Shown piece after piece: positions 1-9,806 of a DNA stretch of 61,352 bases. Each line of letters begins with the position of its first letter. Within the stretch, counting starts at the first letter, position 1. The notes under the pieces are model-generated. The model ran no database searches. It was not told the origin of the DNA and was given only the letters and a program-made list of their open reading frames with translations. The stretch comes from Nitrosomonas sp. (GTDB lineage Bacteria > Pseudomonadota > Gammaproteobacteria > Burkholderiales > Nitrosomonadaceae), in assembly GCA_024281695.1 (NCBI GenBank), contig JAMXAE010000002.1, forward strand, positions 1-61,352, read 5' to 3'. The translations under genes and the position numbers were made by a program.

Positions 1-1746
1 AACGATGTTTTGCTGGGCTAGAAATTTGGGTGAGCCTAATAGATATTGGATGTTATCTATGTGGGCTTTGATACCACTACCGGTGATGGCAGAGAAATCA
101 TGAATGGGTTGAAGTTGTATATCCATTTTTTGAGCACTGTCCAGAATTGCTTTGGCCAATGGATGTTCGGATCCTTGTTCTAGAGAAGCTGCAATTTGGA
201 GTAAATCCTGCGTACTGATGGGTTCGATGGGAACAATGTCGGTGACTTCCGGTTTGCCTTCAGTGAGTGTGCCGGTTTTGTCGACAATAACGGTTTGAAT
301 TTTCTCAGCATGCTCAAGTGCTGCTGCATTCTTAACCAGAATGCCGTTTTGTGCACCGCGTCCTGTACCGACCATGATGGCGGTGGGGGTGGCCAATCCC
401 AATGCGCAGGGGCAGGCAATCACCAGAACTGCGACAGCATTGATGAGAGAAAAGACAAAGTCTTGGGTGAGCCACCAGGTTATCCCTAGTGTTAAGCTAC
501 TGATAACTAAGACAATGGGAACAAATATTCCTGAAATGGTGTCCGCCATGCGTTGAATAGGGGCTTTGGAGCCTTGTGCTTCTTCGACCAGATGAATGAT
601 GGCAGCCAGTTGGGTATGCGTACCCACCTTGGTTGCGCGGCATTTGAGCAGGCCTTGTTGATTTAGGGTGGCAGCGAATACTTTTGCACCCACTTGCTTG
701 CTGACGGGTAAACTTTCTCCGGTCAACATGGATTCGTTGATACTGGATATACCTTCCACAACCATTCCATCGACCGGTAGATTTTCGCCTGGGCGTACGA
801 TGAAGATATCGTTGATTTGCAGACTACTGGCGGGTACTTCAATGATGTCGCCATTGCGTTCAATGCGTGCAGTTTTGGGTTGTAGTCTAATCAGGGCTTC
901 AATAGCTTCAGAAGTTTTTCCTTTGGCGCGTGCTTCCATCAATTTGCCTAATAAAACGAGTGTAATAATAGCCGCACTGGCTTCAAAATAGATATGATGA
1001 TTTAGTGCGAATGCGGTGACGATAGCACTAAAGAAATAGGCCATGCTGGTCCCTAATGCAACCAGCACATCCATATTGGCTCCGCCACTACGTAGCGCAT
1101 GCCAGGCTCCGATATAGAAGCGTCTGCCAATCCAGAATTGTACCGGAGTTGCTAATAACCATTGCAACCAGCGAGGTAACATATCCATCTCGTGACCCGA
1201 AAACATGGCTCCCATTTGCAGCATTAATGGCAGGGTGAGAGCGGCTGATATCCAGAATAAACGCAATTCGGTGCGATAAGCGGCCAGACGCCGTGCTTTC
1301 ACTTCGGCATGGCCGGATTCGGTAATTTCGCTGGCATCGTAACCTGCATTCATCACGGCATCGATTAAGTTGTTGACAGTGACTAGGCCGGGTATGAAAT
1401 TGACTTTAGCTGTTTCGGTTGCAATATTTACGTTGGCTGTGACACCGGGTAATTTATTCAGTGCTTTTTCAATATGTCCTGCGCAGGCCGCACAAGTTAT
1501 TTTGCGAAGCTGTAGTTGTACAGATTGCGGTGTTATATGGAAGCCGGCTTTTTCTATGATATTAATCAGTGTATCTGCTTTGACCCGTGTTTCATCATAA
1601 TTCACGTGCGCTTTTTCATTGGCAAAATTGACAACTGCCTGGACACCGGAAAGTTTATTGAGATTTTTCTCTATCCGTGTCGCACATGCAGCGCAGGTCA
1701 TGCCTTCAATAGGTAATTCTATTTGTTTGAGGATTGAAGAATCCAA
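1..1746 (-). CDS. copA: copper-translocating P-type ATPase, N-terminal 582 residues (partial)
   Basis: P1B-type ATPase, probably exporting Cu(I) across the inner membrane. Reading leftward there are two heavy-metal-associated domains, each with a CAAC metal site (first at about residues 18-21, second in ITCAAC), then membrane helices, the actuator loop motif TGES, the ion-binding CPC in the sixth helix, the phosphorylation motif DKTGT near residue 489, and an SEHPLAKA segment carrying the HP of the nucleotide domain. The C-terminal part lies beyond base 1. I chose the TTG at 1746 because GGGGAGA lies just upstream and the reading frame opens there; no closer ATG exists before the first CAAC. 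The gene follows the SlyB-like gene on the same strand with a 64-base gap. CPC plus two HMA domains point to Cu/Ag rather than Zn/Cd; substrate is family inference. Confidence 0.93.
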   Translation of the reverse strand, partial: MDSSILKQIELPIEGMTCAACATRIEKNLNKLSGVQAVVNFANEKAHVNYDETRVKADTLINIIEKAGFHITPQSVQLQLRKITCAACAGHIEKALNKLPGVTANVNIATETAKVNFIPGLVTVNNLIDAVMNAGYDASEITESGHAEVKARRLAAYRTELRLFWISAALTLPLMLQMGAMFSGHEMDMLPRWLQWLLATPVQFWIGRRFYIGAWHALRSGGANMDVLVALGTSMAYFFSAIVTAFALNHHIYFEASAAIITLVLLGKLMEARAKGKTSEAIEALIRLQPKTARIERNGDIIEVPASSLQINDIFIVRPGENLPVDGMVVEGISSINESMLTGESLPVSKQVGAKVFAATLNQQGLLKCRATKVGTHTQLAAIIHLVEEAQGSKAPIQRMADTISGIFVPIVLVISSLTLGITWWLTQDFVFSLINAVAVLVIACPCALGLATPTAIMVGTGRGAQNGILVKNAAALEHAEKIQTVIVDKTGTLTEGKPEVTDIVPIEPISTQDLLQIAASLEQGSEHPLAKAILDSAQKMDIQLQPIHDFSAITGSGIKAHIDNIQYLLGSPKFLAQQNIV

Positions 1747-1810
1747 CGGTGTCTCCCCACTGAATAGTACGATTTGAGAAATGGTTACGTGTAATAGTTG
1801 CTAGGGTTTT

Positions 1811-2428
1811 TTAGCGATCAGGCACCAGCATACCATCAATTAATTTAACCTTATCACCTTGATGGAAGTTTGCCGCATCGGGGAGTGTAATGATTGCTTG
1901 GCTGCCATCTTTCATAGTGACACCAATGTTGTATTGATTGCTTGGCTGAGTAATATATCCTCCATCATGGTTCTGAGCGCCGCCTGGCATAATGGGGTGG
2001 TAATTGGTGTCGTGTGGATAGTGGGCATAACGAGCGATTTCCCTAGCGACTGTTCCGGTGACCACACCGTTTGCTATAGCATTCAGACCGCCACCTTGAC
2101 TCACTTTATTAATGAAATCAATTACGCCGCAATTGATACAGCCCGATGCGGTAGGTTGACGGTGTATGATGCCGGCATCGGTACTTTTAATGCTGATACT
2201 GTTGCGAGCGCCAATGGCTGTGCCCGTACGATGAATTGATCTAGGCAGCCTGTTTAGATCCGGTGGATTTTCTGGTAATGACGAGGTTGTAGGGTTGGGT
2301 GTATTAGGATGCGGGTAACTATTATTTGTTTGGGTAGGTTGTGCGTATGTCATATTGACGACAAACAGGCTGCAAATAATGATAGAAGCGATATTCGCTA
2401 AGTTAACATCGTGATGGTTATTCGACAT
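1811..2428 (-). CDS. SlyB-like glycine-zipper envelope protein
   Basis: A 205-residue exported protein. Residues 1-30 form a signal peptide ending near TYAQ. A low-complexity Asn/Pro/Thr linker follows, then a short glycine-rich zipper-like segment (GGGLNAIANGVVTG) and a C-terminal stretch with VTMKDGSQAIITLPD and GDKVKLIDG, which resembles the C-terminal domain of SlyB/PcP-type outer-membrane lipoproteins. No lipobox cysteine is evident, so it may be periplasmic rather than a lipoprotein. GAGGAGAT sits upstream of the ATG. It stands upstream of the copper ATPase on the same strand and could be co-transcribed with it. The SlyB likeness is based on remembered pattern, not an alignment. Confidence 0.7.
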   Translation of the reverse strand: MSNNHHDVNLANIASIIICSLFVVNMTYAQPTQTNNSYPHPNTPNPTTSSLPENPPDLNRLPRSIHRTGTAIGARNSISIKSTDAGIIHRQPTASGCINCGVIDFINKVSQGGGLNAIANGVVTGTVAREIARYAHYPHDTNYHPIMPGGAQNHDGGYITQPSNQYNIGVTMKDGSQAIITLPDAANFHQGDKVKLIDGMLVPDR

Positions 2429-2578
2429 TGCTGATCTCCTCGCAGACTGGTATCAATAATATTATGCGTATCCTTTAAATTTAACTCTGATTAGATTTAC
2501 AAGTATTGAATTGGTTTCATCATAATGATTTCTGATGATTTTGATCGTCAACAGTATGAACGGATCAATTTGTTTTTG

Positions 2579-3358
2579 CTAATTATCTTTTTTTTCAGAA
2601 AAATTCTTATCGGATTGTGCTGATGGCATAGGCTCGACTTCTTCACTGTGGTTTTTGATCATAAAAGTCGCGATAAATATACCCAGCTCATAAAGAAGAC
2701 ATAAGGGGACTGCTAGCATAAACTGTGAAATGACATCGGGAGGAGTGAAAATGGCTGCAATTACAAATGCGCCAACAATCACGTAAGGACGAATTTCCTT
2801 TAGTTTTTCAATTGTGATTACACCTGTTCTGACTAAAATGATGACAAATACAGGTACTTCAAAAGTCACTCCAAATGCGATAAACATGGATAAGACAAAG
2901 CTTAGGTACTTATCAATATCTGTCATTACGGCAACACCTTCCGGTGCAAAATAAGTAATGAACTCAAATACCAATGGCAGTGCGGCAAAGTAGGCAAATG
3001 CCATACCAAAGAAGAATAGAAAGCTGCTGCCAATGACCAGAGGCAGGGCCAAGCGTTTTTCATGAACATAAAGCCCAGGGGCAACGAAAGCCCATATTTG
3101 ATAAAGGGTGTGGGGTAATGTAATGACGAAGGCCATCATCATGGCAACCTTCATGGGTACAAAGAAAGGTGTCGCCACATCCGTGGCAATCATCTGACCA
3201 CCTTGTGGTAGCTTCTCTAGCAGCGGTTGCGCGAGCAGGGTATAGAGCTCCCGCGCATAAAAAGCACAAGGCAGAAAGCCAAGCATGAATCCGCCGAGTG
3301 CACGTATCAATCTGGCGCGCAATTCTACCAAGTGTGATAAGAATGAGCCCTCAAGCAT
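2579..3358 (-). CDS. tatC: Sec-independent translocase TatC
   Basis: Inner-membrane receptor of the twin-arginine translocation system, which exports folded proteins with RR signal peptides. The 259 residues show the usual start (SHLVELRARL, about residues 8-17), six hydrophobic helices, the conserved FAPEG-type loop and the FxPPD motif (FTPPD) near the last helices. Length is normal for the family. It is the last gene of the his-HIT-tatABC operon, 68 bases after tatB. A polar, charged tail follows the last helix, as is common. Confidence 0.97.
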   Translation of the reverse strand: MLEGSFLSHLVELRARLIRALGGFMLGFLPCAFYARELYTLLAQPLLEKLPQGGQMIATDVATPFFVPMKVAMMMAFVITLPHTLYQIWAFVAPGLYVHEKRLALPLVIGSSFLFFFGMAFAYFAALPLVFEFITYFAPEGVAVMTDIDKYLSFVLSMFIAFGVTFEVPVFVIILVRTGVITIEKLKEIRPYVIVGAFVIAAIFTPPDVISQFMLAVPLCLLYELGIFIATFMIKNHSEEVEPMPSAQSDKNFSEKKDN

Positions 3359-3426
3359 GGTGATCGTTGCGGGACTGGTTAAAATGAATGGACATTAATG
3401 AATTCATATAGACAGTCATTGAACTG

Positions 3427-3819
3427 CTATTTTCTTTCCTCATCATTGGTGTTGCGTGGAAATTCACTGATATCTGGAACCGATGACTGTGATTCGATAT
3501 AGGGTGATGGTGCGGATAAATCGACTGGCTGATTTGCTTTGGTTTTAACATCAGTAGTACCCGTTTTCAACTGCTCAACGCCTTGTTGTACCGAGTTCTC
3601 AATCGACTGAACCGTTTCTTCCACGGAAGATTGCATTTTCTTCAGTTCTTCCATGCGCATTTCATTATGAATATCGGTTCTTATACTATAAACGAAGTTG
3701 CGGCAACGTCCATATAAATGTCCTAATGTACGTGCTACGGTGGGCAATCGTTCAGGTCCGATCACGATCAGTGCAACAATCGAGATGACCAGTAATTCCA
3801 TGAAACTGATATCAAACAT
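3427..3819 (-). CDS. tatB: Sec-independent translocase TatB
   Basis: Partner of TatC in the twin-arginine signal-peptide receptor. The 130-residue protein begins MFDISFMELLVISIVALIVI, a single membrane helix, followed by the GPERLP hinge and an amphipathic helix, then a long charged tail. GPERLP distinguishes TatB from TatA. It is separated from tatA by about 226 bases that contain an inverted-repeat element, and lies directly upstream of tatC. Confidence 0.96.
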   Translation of the reverse strand: MFDISFMELLVISIVALIVIGPERLPTVARTLGHLYGRCRNFVYSIRTDIHNEMRMEELKKMQSSVEETVQSIENSVQQGVEQLKTGTTDVKTKANQPVDLSAPSPYIESQSSVPDISEFPRNTNDEERK

Positions 3820-3909
3820 ACTACTCCATTGATTGACATTGTATTGATGAAATCATTGATTAGATCTGAGCATACTGGTTTTTCCCCAAAATCGATGAGA
3901 AGTATCTGA

Positions 3910-4045
3910 CAAGCCGTTGGAAGACTATCTGCGTTGCTGCTAAGGTGCTAAAGCAGACTCAGAATGCTCGCTTATTAGGCATAAACTGCGCTTTTCTGCC
4001 TGTTTCTCCTGCACCGGCTGCCTCAATATGTTTTTCAACGGCCTG
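3910..4045. repeat. inverted-repeat (MITE-like) intergenic element between tatA and tatB
   Basis: The spacer between tatA and tatB carries near-perfect terminal inverted repeats: AAGCCGTTGGAAGAC on the left and GTTTTTCAACGGCCTG on the right (reverse complement CAGGCCGTTGAAAAAC). About 100 bases lie between. The right end abuts and partly overlaps the TAG stop of tatA. No reading frame is apparent inside. The pattern fits a small non-autonomous transposable or REP-type element; another copy is not evident in this window. Confidence 0.55.
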
Positions 4046-4435
4046 CTAAACCTTAGTTTGTGTTTTTTCTCTCATATCAGCATCGGTTACTTGATTATTT
4101 ACCCTTGCTGGCTGAGATACGCTATTTTCATTTGTTATTTTGTTTGCGTGCATTGGTGAAATAGGAGTATTGACGGATGTGGGTTGTTCTTCTTTGATAC
4201 TTTCCTTCACCATATTTGCTGTAGTTTCCTTTTTCGTTTCGACTTCTAGAATTGGATCGTTAGCATGGGCCGATTGAAATGCAGTGGGTTCAGCTTCTGA
4301 TTCTTTCATTCCATCTTTGAAACCTTTTAAAGCACCGCCCAGGTCACTACCCAAGTTACGTAATTTCTTGGTGCCAAATACCAAGACAACAATTGCCAAT
4401 ACGATTATCCAATGCCAAATACTGAATGTACCCAT
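4046..4435 (-). CDS. tatA: Sec-independent translocase TatA
   Basis: Pore-forming component of the twin-arginine system. Starts [20 protein letters not shown], then the [14 protein letters not shown] hinge and amphipathic helix diagnostic of TatA/E. At 129 residues it is longer than the common 70-90, because of a Glu/Lys/Thr/Asn-rich tail of about 70 residues. ATG at 4435 is preferred over GTG at 4438 because GGAGGA sits at a better distance. Follows the HIT gene by about 30 bases. The stop codon touches the inverted-repeat element. Confidence 0.95.
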   Translation of the reverse strand: MGTFSIWHWIIVLAIVVLVFGTKKLRNLGSDLGGALKGFKDGMKESEAEPTAFQSAHANDPILEVETKKETTANMVKESIKEEQPTSVNTPISPMHANKITNENSVSQPARVNNQVTDADMREKTQTKV

Positions 4436-4467
4436 CACTTCCTCCGCTTAAATAGAACAGTATTGTT

Positions 4468-4818
4468 CTAACCTTGATGAATCATTACAGGTAGACGTTC
4501 TCTGCCACCGATGATATGGAAATGTAAATGAAATACTTCCTGCCCACCTACACGTCCAGTATTGATGATTGTGCGAAAACCATCTTCGCAGCCTTGTTCT
4601 TTTGCCAGCTTAGGGGCTAACAGTAGCATTTTGCCTAATAAATTTTGATGATTATCTTGAGTCTCGGTTAATGAATCAATATGCAGCTTGGGAATCAATA
4701 AGAAATGAACAGGCGCAGCAGGATTGATGTCATTAAAAGCGATAATTTCTTCATCTTCATAGATTTTGTTGGAAGGAATTTCTCTTTTTGCTATCTTACA
4801 AAATATACAATTGTCCAT
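4468..4818 (-). CDS. HIT-family nucleotide hydrolase (HinT-like)
   Basis: Small histidine-triad protein of 116 residues, a likely purine nucleoside phosphoramidase. N-terminal CIFCKIAKREIPS carries the HinT-type cysteines, and the catalytic triad is visible as HLHFHIIGG near the C-terminus. Two bases separate it from hisE upstream, so it is translated from the same messenger. The his-hinT-tat order is common in betaproteobacteria. Confidence 0.93.
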   Translation of the reverse strand: MDNCIFCKIAKREIPSNKIYEDEEIIAFNDINPAAPVHFLLIPKLHIDSLTETQDNHQNLLGKMLLLAPKLAKEQGCEDGFRTIINTGRVGGQEVFHLHFHIIGGRERLPVMIHQG

Positions 4819-4820
4819 AT

Positions 4821-5147
4821 CTAACCTGTTATTCGAGATGCTTTTTCTTCTATACCAGAGACCCCTTCGCGTCTTTCCAATTCGTTTAACACATCATCGG
4901 GAGTTAGTCCATGATAGGCTAGTAATACTAAGCAATGAAACCACAAGTCAGCCGTTTCGTAAATGACTTGATTGATGTCGCCATCCTTGGATGCCATCAA
5001 TGTCTCAGCAGATTCTTCGGCTATTTTCTTGAGTATTTTGTCTTGCCCGCCATGAAATAGCTTGGCCACGTATGAGCTGTTGGCATCCGCTTGCTTGCGT
5101 TCTTCAATGGTTTGCGCCAAACGGCGAAGAATAGTTAGATCAGTCAT
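4821..5147 (-). CDS. hisE: phosphoribosyl-ATP diphosphatase
   Basis: Second step of histidine synthesis: hydrolyses phosphoribosyl-ATP to phosphoribosyl-AMP. The 108 residues show the MazG-like alpha-helical signature: [10 protein letters not shown], then [19 protein letters not shown]. Its start overlaps the hisI stop by four bases. Normal length. Confidence 0.95.
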   Translation of the reverse strand: MTDLTILRRLAQTIEERKQADANSSYVAKLFHGGQDKILKKIAEESAETLMASKDGDINQVIYETADLWFHCLVLLAYHGLTPDDVLNELERREGVSGIEEKASRITG

Positions 5148-5566
5148 TTATTGTAGATTTCATCTGGGTCTTTGATAATGGGCGCTGCAATAGTCCATTC
5201 ATTACCTTCAAGTTTCTGGAAGAAACAATTATGTCTACCTGTATGGCAAGCGATACCACCGATTTGTTCCACAATGAGGAGTAATACATCTTCATCACAA
5301 TCCAGGTAAATATCTTTTATTTTTTGGATATGACCAGACTCTTCACCTTTGTGCCATAGTTTTTTGCGGGAGCGCGACCAATAGACTGCTTCGCGTTTTT
5401 CTGCAGTCAGTTTGAGTGCATCTCGGTTCATCCAAGCAACCATAAGGATTTTTCCACTATCAGCTTCTTGAGCGATTACAGGGATCAATCCATCTTCAGC
5501 CCAATTAATTTTGCTAAGCCAGGTGTCAGGTATCAATGAGTTTATACTTCCTAAAAATTCAATCAC
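5144..5566 (-). CDS. hisI: phosphoribosyl-AMP cyclohydrolase
   Basis: Third step of histidine synthesis, opening the adenine ring. Zn/Mg-binding signature visible as [13 protein letters not shown] and the cysteine motif [10 protein letters not shown]. Separate from hisE, as is usual in this class. The frame opens at GTG 5566 with an N-terminus somewhat longer than many homologues; a real start a few codons later is possible. Overlaps hisE by four bases. Confidence 0.93.
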   Translation of the reverse strand: MIEFLGSINSLIPDTWLSKINWAEDGLIPVIAQEADSGKILMVAWMNRDALKLTAEKREAVYWSRSRKKLWHKGEESGHIQKIKDIYLDCDEDVLLLIVEQIGGIACHTGRHNCFFQKLEGNEWTIAAPIIKDPDEIYNK

Positions 5567-5584
5567 TAATTATGCTAGTAATTA

Positions 5585-6358
5585 TTACAATCTTACTTCA
5601 ATACCATGTTGTGCCATATATTGCTTGGCTTGCTGCACAGTAAATTCACCATAGTGGAAGATACTGGCTGCTAGCACAGCATCGGCATGTCCTTTTAAAA
5701 TCCCATCCACTAGATGATCCAAGTTGCCTGCACCTCCGCTGGCAATAATCGGTATATTAACTGCATCTGAAACAGCGCGTGTTAAGGTTATATCAAAACC
5801 ATTGCGTGTGCCATCTCTATCCATGCTAGTGAGCAAGATTTCGCCAGCCCCCAGGAACTGCATTTTTTGAGCCCATTCAATGACATCGATACCTGTTGCT
5901 TTACGTCCACCATGGGTAAAAACTTCCCAGCGCGGTGAGCCATCTTGGGTTTTAACCTGTTTGGCGTCTATAGCGACAACGATACATTGCGAACCATAAT
6001 GATCGGATGCATCGGCTACCAACTGGGGATTCAGAACGGCTGATGTATTGATGCTTACTTTATCAGCTCCCGCATTGAGTAGTCTGCGGACATCTTCTAC
6101 TTGACGCACGCCGCCACCAACGGTTAAAGGAATAAATACCTGTGCGGCGACATCTTCAATAATATGCAAAATCAAATCGCGATTATCTGAGCTGGCCGTG
6201 ATATCCAGAAAAGTCAGTTCATCTGCACCTTGCTCGTCATAGCGGCGCGAAATTTCAACTGGATCACCCGCATCTCGCAATTCTACGAAGTTTACACCTT
6301 TAACAACACGCCCATTAGTCACATCAAGACATGGAATAATACGTTTAGCGAGGCTCAT
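5585..6358 (-). CDS. hisF: imidazole glycerol phosphate synthase, cyclase subunit
   Basis: TIM-barrel cyclase that works with HisH to make imidazole glycerol phosphate and AICAR. 257 residues; [21 protein letters not shown] is the canonical N-terminus with the catalytic Asp in CLDV, followed by TVGGGVR and the phosphate-binding IIASGGAG near the C-terminus. Sits 66 bases after hisA. Confidence 0.97.
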   Translation of the reverse strand: MSLAKRIIPCLDVTNGRVVKGVNFVELRDAGDPVEISRRYDEQGADELTFLDITASSDNRDLILHIIEDVAAQVFIPLTVGGGVRQVEDVRRLLNAGADKVSINTSAVLNPQLVADASDHYGSQCIVVAIDAKQVKTQDGSPRWEVFTHGGRKATGIDVIEWAQKMQFLGAGEILLTSMDRDGTRNGFDITLTRAVSDAVNIPIIASGGAGNLDHLVDGILKGHADAVLAASIFHYGEFTVQQAKQYMAQHGIEVRL

Positions 6359-6424
6359 CAGATTTAAAAGCCAGTTATGAGAGTCAATAAAAGATTACGA
6401 ATGATGATTTAATTGAAAAACTGT

Positions 6425-7180
6425 TTATGCGACGCTATTACTTGCACTCAGCTTATCAGCCAATATTTGCGCTTCCTTAAAATCCAGTGAGCCTTCATAG
6501 ATGGCTCTGCCTGTAATGGCACCCATAATTCCTTCTGATTCAATTTCACACAATGTGTGAACATCATCAATATTGGTGATGCCGCCACTGGCGATGATTG
6601 GTATGGTTAATTGTCGAGCTAACTCCACTGTGGCTTTGGCATTGATGCCGCTGAGCATGCCGTCTCTGCCGATATCGGTGTAAATAATTGCTTCTACGCC
6701 ATAACCTTCAAATTTTAAGGCCAGATCGATGACATCATGGCCGGTTATCTTGGACCACCCATCGACTGCTACCTTACCTTCTTTTGCATCCAATCCGACC
6801 ATAATTTGGCCCGGAAATGCATTGCAGGCATCTTGTAAGAAGCCGGGGATCTTAATGGCTGCAGTTCCAATGATAATGTAAGTGATTCCATTATCCAAAT
6901 AACGTTCAATCGTATCGAGATCACGAATACCGCCACCCAGTTGAATTGGAATCTGATCATCAATGGCTTGGACAATGTTACGAATAGCCATTTCATTTCT
7001 AGGCTTTCCGTCAAATGCACCATTTAAATCGACAAGGTGAAGTCTTCGTGCGCCTTGACTTAACCAATGTGTTGCCATCTCGCTAGGCACTTTGGAAAAT
7101 ACTGTAGCATCTTCCATCACACCTTGCTTGAGTCGAACACAGTGCCCATCTTTGAGATCTATTGCAGGAATAATCAGCAT
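6425..7180 (-). CDS. hisA: phosphoribosylformimino-AICAR ribotide isomerase
   Basis: Fourth step of histidine synthesis, an Amadori isomerisation on a TIM barrel. 251 residues; [16 protein letters not shown]-terminus with the catalytic Asp, IQLGGGIRD in the middle, [11 protein letters not shown] with the second catalytic Asp, and IIASGGI. Between hisH and hisF in the operon. Confidence 0.97.
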   Translation of the reverse strand: MLIIPAIDLKDGHCVRLKQGVMEDATVFSKVPSEMATHWLSQGARRLHLVDLNGAFDGKPRNEMAIRNIVQAIDDQIPIQLGGGIRDLDTIERYLDNGITYIIIGTAAIKIPGFLQDACNAFPGQIMVGLDAKEGKVAVDGWSKITGHDVIDLALKFEGYGVEAIIYTDIGRDGMLSGINAKATVELARQLTIPIIASGGITNIDDVHTLCEIESEGIMGAITGRAIYEGSLDFKEAQILADKLSASNSVA

Positions 7181-7234
7181 AGCTTAATCAGAGTTAATAG
7201 TTGATTAATGAAATTATTTTACTAACCTTTGATT

Positions 7235-7879
7235 CTAGAAGCGTGGTGTCCAATTAGCAAAGTTACTTAATAATGTTAGTCCGGCTAATTGGCTCTTTTC
7301 TGGATGAAACTGTACAGCGAAAATATTATCCTTTGCAACCGCACAAGTAAATGGGAAAGGATAATTGCTGCTTGCAGCAATGGATGCCGGATCAGTTGTT
7401 TCAACATAATAACTATGTACGAAATAAAAGCGTGCATCTGTTGCGATACCTTCCCACAAAGGATGTTCAATCGCCTGGTATACCTGGTTCCAACCCATGT
7501 GTGGTACTTTAAGTTTCTGCCCATCAGCAGTGATCATGGCTGCAGCAGGAAAATGAACCACCTTTCCTGGCAGTATGTTTAAGCTTTTAGTTTGTCCTTC
7601 TTCACTTTCTTCAAATAACATTTGTAAACCAAGACAGATACCAAGAAATGGTTTGTGCGTGGCTGCCTCCATGACAGCTTGCCGTAGTCCACGAATTTCA
7701 AGTTCATGCATACAATTACGCATGGCGCCTTGTCCTGGAACTACTACACGCTTTGCTTTTTGCACTATATCCGGATCACTGGTGACCGTAATAGACGCGG
7801 TGGGCGCAACGTGCTCAAGTGCTTTGTGTACGGAACGTAAATTGCCCATTCCATAATCAACAATTGCAATATCAATCAT
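7235..7879 (-). CDS. hisH: imidazole glycerol phosphate synthase, glutaminase subunit
   Basis: Class I glutamine amidotransferase that supplies ammonia to HisF. DYGMGNLRSV at the N-terminus, nucleophile cysteine in FLGICLGLQMLF, and the His-Glu of the triad in QFHPEKS. 214 residues, normal length. Confidence 0.97.
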   Translation of the reverse strand: MIDIAIVDYGMGNLRSVHKALEHVAPTASITVTSDPDIVQKAKRVVVPGQGAMRNCMHELEIRGLRQAVMEAATHKPFLGICLGLQMLFEESEEGQTKSLNILPGKVVHFPAAAMITADGQKLKVPHMGWNQVYQAIEHPLWEGIATDARFYFVHSYYVETTDPASIAASSNYPFPFTCAVAKDNIFAVQFHPEKSQLAGLTLLSNFANWTPRF

Positions 7880-7905
7880 ATGCTAGTGTTTAAGAACAAG
7901 GTAAT

Positions 7906-8493
7906 TTATAAAGTGCCTTTAGTGGATGGAATAATACCGGCTGCAGCAGGATCTTGTTCAACAGCCATGCGCAATGCACGCCCAAATGCTTTGAACACCG
8001 TTTCAGCCTGATGATGTGCATTCTTTCCTGCTAAATTGTCAATATGCAAGGTTACCAAAGCGTGATTAACGAATCCCTGAAAAAATTCATTAATGAGGTC
8101 AACATCAAAATCACCAATTCGAGCGCGTACAAAGTCAATATGTAACACCAAGCCGGGGCGTCCCGATAAATCTATGACCACCCGTGACAATGCTTCGTCC
8201 AATGGCACATAAGCATGACCGTAGCGACGCAATCCTTTTTTATCACCTACTGCCTTAGTAAAAGCCTGGCCCAATGTGATGCCAATGTCTTCAACAGTAT
8301 GATGTGCGTCGATGTGTAAGTCGCCTTTGGCCTGGATTTCAAGGTCTAGCAAGCCATGACGAGCAATCTGATCAAGCATATGATCCAGAAAGGGCACGCC
8401 CGTGTTTAAAACAGCTCGACCTGTGCCATCTAAATTCAGATTGATGCTGATTTGAGTTTCCAGCGTGTTGCGTGTTACCTGTGCTTGGCGCAT
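7906..8493 (-). CDS. hisB: imidazoleglycerol-phosphate dehydratase
   Basis: Dehydrates imidazole glycerol phosphate. 195 residues, monofunctional (no phosphatase domain). Metal-binding motifs are visible as [11 protein letters not shown] and, near the C-terminus, [13 protein letters not shown]. Lies 26 bases upstream of hisH. Confidence 0.97.
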   Translation of the reverse strand: MRQAQVTRNTLETQISINLNLDGTGRAVLNTGVPFLDHMLDQIARHGLLDLEIQAKGDLHIDAHHTVEDIGITLGQAFTKAVGDKKGLRRYGHAYVPLDEALSRVVIDLSGRPGLVLHIDFVRARIGDFDVDLINEFFQGFVNHALVTLHIDNLAGKNAHHQAETVFKAFGRALRMAVEQDPAAAGIIPSTKGTL

Positions 8494-8535
8494 AGAATAA
8501 AATATTTGATTAATACAAGGATTTTTTGGTGAATT

Positions 8536-9621
8536 TTAAACAGTTTTACTGAGTATGGTGCGTAATATTTCGCAAAATTGTGAATTTTCATCAGGTGTCC
8601 CTACAGTGACACGTAGACAATTTTCTAATAAAGGATGTGTGCCATCAAGATTCTTGATCAATATCCTATGTTGTTTAAGCGCCTGAAAAATTTTACTCGC
8701 TGCATGAACCCGGAACAAAATAAAGTTAGCGTTCGAAGGAAATATTTCTAGCCTATCCATTGTATCAAGATATTGACGTACTTTTGTGCGCTCTACTTTG
8801 ATAGCTTCAGCTTGTTCCAATAGTACATCAGTATGATGTAATACCTTTTCTGCAATCAATTGGGTCATTATGCCAACATTATACGGTAAACGCACCTTTT
8901 CCAATTGTGTTAACCATTCCGATCGGCCAATCAGTAGGCCCAATCTTAAGCCTGCCAAGCCTAGTTTGGAAAGTGTGCGCATTAATAACAGATTGGGGTA
9001 TTGCGTTAATTGGTTGATCATGCTGGCATCAGCAAAAGCGTGATAAGCCTCATCGACTATTACGATCCCTGAGGTTGCCCGAATGATAGTGAGAATGGCG
9101 TTTGCATCAAATAAATTCCCTGTCGGATTATTGGGATAAGCCAGGAAGATAACTGCCGGTTTATGTTTCTCAATGGCTGCTAACATGGCTTCCAGATCAA
9201 GTGAAAAATCCTTTTTTAGCGATACTCCTACATACGGCATATTCGAGAAGGTGGCAATCATTCGAAACATTACGAATGCAGGTTCAACGCTCATGAGTAC
9301 TGCACCGGGTTTTGCGGCTGCCATGGCGATAATCTGGATAATTTCATCGGATCCATTGCCCAGTAGAATATCCATCTCATCAGAAATAGCCAATGCTTGG
9401 CGTAGCGCTGCTTTTAGTGAGACGGCGCTGGCGTCGGGGTAGCGATTGACCGGAGCAGTGGCTGTTAACTGTGCGATTTCTTCTCTTAACACAGCAGGTA
9501 ATGGATAAGGATTTTCCATTGCATCCAACTTGATCATGCCAGTTGCGGGCGGCACATGATAAGCTGAAAGCGCAAGAATTTCCGGGCGAATAATTTGATC
9601 TGGACTTTGAAAATTAGGCAT
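8536..9621 (-). CDS. hisC: histidinol-phosphate aminotransferase
   Basis: PLP-dependent class I/II aminotransferase acting on histidinol phosphate. Fold landmarks: [37 protein letters not shown], and the PLP lysine in [13 protein letters not shown]. 361 residues. First gene of the leftward his-HIT-tat operon; a promoter and palindrome lie upstream. The class-level function is clear; the exact substrate rests on operon position. Confidence 0.95.
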   Translation of the reverse strand: MPNFQSPDQIIRPEILALSAYHVPPATGMIKLDAMENPYPLPAVLREEIAQLTATAPVNRYPDASAVSLKAALRQALAISDEMDILLGNGSDEIIQIIAMAAAKPGAVLMSVEPAFVMFRMIATFSNMPYVGVSLKKDFSLDLEAMLAAIEKHKPAVIFLAYPNNPTGNLFDANAILTIIRATSGIVIVDEAYHAFADASMINQLTQYPNLLLMRTLSKLGLAGLRLGLLIGRSEWLTQLEKVRLPYNVGIMTQLIAEKVLHHTDVLLEQAEAIKVERTKVRQYLDTMDRLEIFPSNANFILFRVHAASKIFQALKQHRILIKNLDGTHPLLENCLRVTVGTPDENSQFCEILRTILSKTV

Positions 9622-9665
9622 AGGTGCTCATTTTAACCCAAGACGGATTTAAAATTGAGATCGTT

Positions 9666-9694
9666 ACTATAATTTTATTGGAATAAATGCGCAA
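9666..9694 (-). promoter_or_regulatory. sigma70-type promoter of the his-tat operon
   Basis: Read leftward, TTGCGC at 9694-9689 is followed after 17 bases by TATAGT at 9671-9666, about 45 bases before the hisC start. The -10 matches five of six consensus bases and the spacing is ideal. It is the only good promoter seen between the MidA-like gene and hisC. Confidence 0.6.
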
Positions 9695-9695
9695 G

Positions 9696-9711
9696 TTGAT
9701 ATGCATATCAA
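9696..9711. promoter_or_regulatory. 16-bp palindrome next to the his promoter
   Basis: TTGATATGCATATCAA is a perfect inverted repeat ending one base upstream of the -35 box. A partial copy (GTATGCATATG) follows at about 9713. Size and position suit a dimeric regulator site. No regulator is identified. Confidence 0.4.
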
Positions 9712-9806
9712 CGTATGCATATGTATCAAAGCATGTTTTCTATTACGTGTTGGATAATAAATGGTGCTAATAGCCTTTAAAAGAGATTTCTTTATTTTAT
9801 TAATCG

